The notes beneath the pieces were generated by a model that was not told the DNA's origin, searched no databases, and worked only from the letters and a program-made list of their open reading frames with translations. Positions 58,571 to 64,000 of a DNA stretch of 64,000 bases are shown here, one piece after another. Location of the stretch: NCBI RefSeq assembly GCF_002078875.1, contig NC_034409.1:103821226-103885225 (forward strand), written 5' to 3'. A program made the position numbers and the translations under genes. This stretch comes from Numida meleagris. Lineage: Eukaryota; Chordata; Aves; Galliformes; Numididae. Position 1 is the stretch's first letter; each line of letters starts with the position of its first letter.

Positions 58571-59517
58571 CTAGAAAAGAAAAAACCAGGGACATGCCAT
58601 TAGACAAAGAAAAGATGTTCCCTCTGCCTGCCCTACCGGTTCCCCCCAGCAAGGGAACTGTCTCAGGACATGCAGAGAGGCAGGGCCTGAGGAAGTGCCT
58701 GAGAGGCCTGCTCACCTCCTCCTTCCAAGCAAGGCCAGCAAGGATAAGTCCATCCCCTGCAAATATTTGCCTTAAAAACCATCCACGATACCAAGTCCTC
58801 AGTCTCCACAAATGGTCTGTTGTGGTACTTTACCACTCCAGCCATTGGCCACTCACCCAGATGCCCAGCCCAGGCCTACCCTCCTGCTGCTTACAGCCCA
58901 TGACTTCTTCCTCGAGCCCCACAGGCTCACTCCCATGCTACAGCAGTTGCTTCTGGTTTTGAGGATTGTTATCCTGGTTACCCCTCTCTTCTCTACCAGG
59001 ACTGTATCTGGAGACAAAACTTCTGTATCTGATCTGCAGTGGAAATAACTTGGTGCCTGCAGCAAGTATCACACGTCCACTCCTGTTGAGGAGATTTGCC
59101 TTCTGCAACCCTTGTAAGGATATACCATACAGAGACCAAGCAACCAAACATCAGACAGACATTTATCCCAAGCTTATTTAATGTAAATTCCCACTGGGCA
59201 TTTGCCCAAGGAGGGTGTTCACAGTGAGTATGCAGTGACTGCCTACCCAGCAGTGGCTGCTACTGACTTGAAAGTAAAACCGTTTCCCTCCACCCTCCAT
59301 CTTACAGGCAAACAGGCCTCCCCTAGGCAGTTCAGTGCTTTCTCCTCCAAACTACATTGCTAAAACACAGCAACCTGTGTTTTATTGTCTGATTAGGAGA
59401 ACTTTCACTGGCATTGCTGCAAATCAAGAATGCATCAGGAGATGGCTCTACCAAGAAGCACTGAACACTCAGAGCCTCCCAGCCATAACTTTCTGTGCTG
59501 ACAGCCTTCTACAAGAA

Positions 59518-59998
59518 GGCCCCTCACTACAAGAAAGACACTGGGGCCCTGGAGCATGTCCTGAGAAGGGCAATGAAGCTATGAAGAGTCTAGAGCAGAA
59601 GTCTGATGGGGAGTGGCTGGGAGAACTGGGATTGTTCTGTCTGGAGGAGACTCAGGGGAGAGCTCATCACTCTCTACAACCTCCTGAGAGGAGGTCATGG
59701 CGAGGTGGGGGTCAGCCTCTTCTCCCAGGTAACAGAGATAGGATGAGAGGGAATGGCCTCAAGTTGCACCAGGGGACGTTCAGGTTGGGTATTAGGAACC
59801 ATTTCTTCTCAGAAAGAGCGGTGAGGCAGTGGCACAGGCTGCCCAGGGGGGTGTTGGAGTCACCGTTTCTGGAGGTGTTCAAGAGCTGTGTGGATGTGGC
59901 ACCGAGGGACATGGTCAGTGGGCACGGTGGGGGTGGGCTGATGGTTGGGCTTGGTGATCCCAGAGGTCTTTTCCAAATCCTAATGATTCTGTAATTCT
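59518..59998 (+). mobile_element. CR1 LINE fragment (3' end)
   Basis: Plus-strand CR1 closely related to the copy at 31890-32562. It shares 'cactacaagaaagacac', 'gtctgatggggag', 'ctcatcactctctacaacc' and 'gcctcaagttgcaccaggg', and ends TAATGATTCTGTAATTCTTA. An open frame of more than 200 codons across it is a repeat artefact, not a gene. Confidence 0.92.
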
Positions 59999-60722
59999 TA
60001 GAAGTTAAAGGGTCCTTTTCCCCTTTTAATGTCAGATGTGAATCTTTTAATAAGAACAACCCGATCAGCACTGCAGTCCCAAAGCCTCAACAGCCAGGTA
60101 ATACAACTGACAATCTCATTACAGTGGCTAATTTAAACAGCTCTAGAAAACTAAGTCAACAGTTTCTCCCTGTTTTTGCCCTTAACATGTCTGAATCAAG
60201 GTACTGTTATTCAAGGTGACTTCCGTGACAGCAGTCTTGTAATAACATAAAAAGTCTGTCGGAGCTTTCTACAGTTTTAAATATGTGAGAGCAGGTCAGC
60301 CTGTTAGCAAAAGCTTCTTCAGCATGGGTTTTCAGCTGGTTTTTTTTGTTGTTTGGTTGGTTTGCTTTAGTTTGTTTGTAAGAAGTGCTGTTACGTTCAT
60401 TTATAATACATCAAGAATGAAATGAACCTTTGGGCACAAAGCCACCAAAAGACCCAGGCAGCAATTACATTTCTGCGTGAGGGCAGCACTAATGATACAT
60501 AGCTGTTGTGCAGGACCTCTATGCAATGGGGACGTTAGCTGTGCACACAACCTCCAGCTGCTGGTAATGACACTGCAGTGGATGTGAAGTGTCTGGAGGT
60601 TTCTCTGAATTGTCTGTGCCTTGGTATAGCACAAATGCTGTAGAAGATGTTGAGACAGAGGAAGTGAGAAAAGAACACTTATCTTGTGACCTCCTATCCC
60701 GTATGAGGAGAGCAGTAATTTA

Positions 60723-60753
60723 CTCTGTTCTGTTCTGTTCTGTTCTGTTCTGT
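60723..60753. repeat. (TTCTG)n pentanucleotide microsatellite
   Basis: About six perfect tandem copies of the TTCTG/TCTGT unit, likely length-variable between individuals. Confidence 0.95.
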
Positions 60754-63700
60754 GGCAGCTAAATGAATTACGCCATCAATTCAGATGTGAATATGATCAA
60801 ACGTACTTGTAAAAATTAATTGCTAATGTAACCGTCTATGCTGATTTTAGCACCAGATTTGTCCAAACCATTTTACTAGACTTTCATGGTGTGCAGTCAT
60901 GGATTTGGGGCCAGGTCTCACTGAAAGTCAGATGCTCAGCCCAGGAAGGTAAATGTTATGAAGAAAGTTCAGCTTTCCTCATCACACAGTCCTGAGCAAC
61001 ACAAATGGCATCAGCCCATAGCACCTGAAACCAGACTCCTACTCTCGGTGAGTGAGTGACCATGAGGAGCTCAGGTGAGGCTCTTGCAGGCTCAGGTTCA
61101 CACCACTCTGAGCACTTCCTGAGATGAGTTGCCTTTCCAGCAGGAAAAATGAGCACACATGGGAGCGTGCCTTGGTATTTTGGTTTTAAATAGAGATGAG
61201 CCTGGGGGTGGCAGAGGGAGACAAAATCCCCTCTACAAAACACTATTCTGATCCAACTCATTACTTCAGTTGCATGAGTCAAAGCTACAGGAAATAACAT
61301 CTTGGCAGCTTGAGCTCAATAGTTAAAATCTATTCACATTTCACAGCTGTTTTCAGATCCTTTAATAAGGGAAGGAAGAGAAAAAGAAGCTTAAACCTTT
61401 ATCTGAGATTACTCCTCCTAAGCACATAGAATGTGTCAACACTGTAAAATGTAAAACTGCTAATAAATCATTGCAATAACTACTTGTTGCCAGCCTGGCT
61501 CTGTCTCCACAGCCACATCAGACTAACAGGCTGAGGGAGGGAAGAGGCACACTCTGGTTCCCAAGGAGGACAGCTCCTCCTGAAACATCAACAAGCCTAA
61601 AGGTCTCATCTACCACTTCACAGGCATTGTCCAACTCCACTGAAACCTACTTAGAGCTACAGTATACAGGACTGGGAAGAACTGCCTGTGCCACCAGTAT
61701 AGCCCATGAGAGATGGAAGTACTAATGTCCTCAAAACTTTGTTCCCCACTCTCTGCAGGTGACTACCAATGGTCTGCAAAGGATCATCACTGCCTCCGTC
61801 CCTTGTGGGGCTCCTCTAAGGAGCTTCAGGCAAAATTGCGAGCATCCCAAAATCTGTTGGCCATGTGTTGCAACCCCTGCAAACCACCTGGGTTGATGGT
61901 CCCCATCCCACACCACCCAATGGGAGGCTGCAGTGTATGGCAGGTTGTCACACCTCCTATCCCCTCTATGTTTTGGGGGACAAGCACTGAGCAGTAGTCG
62001 TTCTCTGCCTGGTGTTAAGAATGGCCCGGAGCAAACTTGTTAACAGTTCAGCAGCTCTGTCACTGGGAAGTGATTCACAGGGAATTCCTTAAGGCTGATA
62101 ACAGCCTGAGCTATATCCTGCTCTCAAGTGTGTTGCTGCTTCTCCACCCGTTACATTAAATGCAGGTCAACTGTGCCTCCAAAGCAAAAGCAGTGGGCTC
62201 AGTGCAAGTTTATTTCTAACACTGAAGTTTCCCAGCAGTGCAGACATACTGCTGGCTCTGCTCAAGCTCATATTCCATTGAATGTCAATGATGACCTGAG
62301 CCACTGCCCCATCAGCTGTGACCCACGGCATCAAGAAGTGAAATGAACAGGTTCTCAGCAGGTGTAGAAGCATGCCTTCAATCTCAGTGCAGGTGGGAGG
62401 ATCCTAGGACAGTGTTTGCTTTCTCTGTCTGAAGGCTGGAGTTGCCTGGGATGCCTTTAGCCTGGCTGCTCTTCTAAGCAAAATTTTCCCCAGGGATGTA
62501 TTTGCATAGGTTGGCTGTTACTTGCAGCCAGGGGCTTCACCAGCGGAGAAAAAAACGCTGACCCAACCACAGCTCAGTGCTATGAAATGCTACAGCTGCA
62601 ACATGCAAGCCTATGAGATGTCTGTGAGATGCATGGTCTGTTTTGGGTCTGCAGAGAGGCCAAGCTGAGCAGCTGCAAGAGCATGCAGTGCGCAGCTGGG
62701 TGCTGAGGCAGTCACATTCACCCTGCTGAGGAAGTAGGACTGTGACAGGGTATCTCTGCAGAGCTGCAAATTGACATTTGAGTTCAAGCAAAGCAATTAG
62801 CAGCTGCAGAGCATCTGGCACTTAATATTAGTTCTGTCTGAATAAGCATCAGAACTGACTTATGTCTGGCTATTTCCCAAGAAATACAAAAGAGTATGGG
62901 TCTGTGTGTTGCAAGGTAGGCTGCAGACTGTTCTCCCAACCTGGCCGCCTCTGCACAGAGACCTGAACCAGCTAGAGATGCAGCCACAGCCCTGCCTGCT
63001 CCACCTGGGGCTGTGCCGGGTTGGGTCCCAGCAGTGGAGCTTCAGTGGGCCCCCACAGACCGCAGGGGTCTAAGAAGTAAAGAGGTGATTTTCTGTCATG
63101 TACCTAGAGGATGTGATTCTCAGCTTTGGAGCCCAGTGGAATTTTTCCTCCAATACAATGCAGGCAAATTGGTTTGCTTTGGCTAGTGGTACCTCTCTTC
63201 CCTGCTGAGTTAAAATGTGGTATTATGCAGGCAGAGGTGGATGTTAAATGACAGATGCTTGTCTCCCATTGCCATTTTCTCAGCTCTCCTAAATCAAAGG
63301 ACCTATACTTTAATTTATACCAAGAAAACATCTCCAACAATCTCTCTCTCACATTGCTGCCAAGAGCATCAGTAACCAAGCAGCAGAAACTGAGACTCCA
63401 GAGGTATATATATACCTTTAGAAAATACACTACAGCAGCAACTTCTCAGGAACTGATGATACAAAGAAGAGCCTATGCTACACTGGCAACAAAAGTCAGC
63501 ACATCACATTGCCCACCTCAGTTCTGCAAAGCTATTATAAATTTCGTCTGAAATTAAAAGGTAATGGATCTCCTGACCTCATTTCTCTGCCTGTTCATTA
63601 AAGGGATGGGTAGGTCAGACAACAGCTTTCTAGAGAGCAGAGCATTGCACAAGATAGACCCATTTGGTTCCTTCAGCTCCTGGAAATGTGTGCAACAGCA

Positions 63701-64000
63701 CAGCGTGCTGCAAGGCTGGATCTGAGATAGTACAGTAGGGCAGCCCAGAAGCAAGTAGGGTTCTGGGGATGGATTTGCAGTTATGCACAAGGTGCACACA
63801 TCATCTGCAACCCCTAACAAATCTTCATCCTGTCCCCACCAGCCCTTAGGCCACCCATCACTACCCACCTGAGCACCACTTCAGGTCCCTGTGACACTCT
63901 AAAGTGCAACATTTGTACTGTTGGTACAACCACTTCTTCTCAAAAGCACCAGGTAGATATCTAGTCCCCTTCCACACACCATACACACACAGCGCTATTT

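Larger units (their letters stand above)
58573..64000. other. Presumed 5' intron or flank of KCNE1
   Basis: No coding exon seen. The 5' non-coding exons of KCNE1 should lie to the right of 58570, perhaps beyond the window. The stretch contains one CR1 copy (59518-59998), a GTTTG-rich segment near 60335-60380 and a TTCTG pentamer repeat at 60723-60753. Confidence 0.5.

Noticed and set aside
59335..59994. 219-codon open frame on the plus strand
   Set aside because: Most of it lies inside a CR1 3' fragment, and the residues match CR1 ORF2 and 3'UTR translated out of frame.
1..64000. CRISPR arrays, bacterial operons, phage or prokaryotic features
   Set aside because: The window is clearly vertebrate nuclear DNA, with introns, CR1 LINEs and vertebrate genes. 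No regularly spaced direct repeats or prokaryotic gene layout were seen.

Overview
This is vertebrate nuclear DNA, most likely from a galliform bird (chicken or a close relative). Genes are sparse and separated by kilobases of non-coding sequence. Coding exons have intron-type splice sites and poly(A) signals. The interspersed repeats are dominated by 5'-truncated CR1 LINE fragments with ATTCTRTG-type 3' ends, and there is one mariner remnant of the Galluhop type. The gene content matches the interval of human 21q22.1 that holds KCNE2, SMIM11, FAM243A (C21orf140) and KCNE1.

Layout, left to right. 1-11.2 kb: no gene seen, CR1 fragments and one tRNA-like stretch. 11.2-11.8 kb (+): KCNE2 coding exon with a poly(A) signal. 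14.1-14.7 kb: Galluhop-like mariner remnant. 14.9-15.3 kb: CpG island, taken as the SMIM11 promoter, with a ZNF143/THAP11-type ACTACA...CCCAG element. 15.0-24.3 kb (+): SMIM11, with a 21-nt first coding exon, a second coding exon and a probable 3'UTR exon. 24.3-32.6 kb: no gene seen, CR1 copies. 32.7-33.8 kb (-): FAM243A. 35.4-35.8 kb: possible solo LTR. 39.5-40.0 kb (-): an intact single-exon reading frame for a third KCNE-like subunit. 40-58 kb: no gene seen, several CR1 copies. 58.1-58.6 kb (-): KCNE1. 58.6-64 kb: no gene seen, probably 5' intron or flank of KCNE1.

Three genes encode single-pass KCNE-type beta subunits of voltage-gated potassium channels (typically KCNQ1, and hERG-type channels for KCNE2), so the window is a local KCNE cluster. 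KCNE2 is on the plus strand; the KCNE-like gene and KCNE1 are on the minus strand. The middle gene is the most interesting item. It has no counterpart that I know of between FAM243A and KCNE1 in human. It keeps the KCNE topology, N-glycosylation sequons and a GFFGF transmembrane core like KCNE1. Its activation triplet, juxtamembrane segment and C-terminus differ from every KCNE I know well. SMIM11 is a small membrane protein and FAM243A a conserved protein of unknown function; neither has a known link to the channels.

Coding exon boundaries were read from the sequence. Non-coding exons, promoters and repeat family names are inferences made without alignment or database searches.
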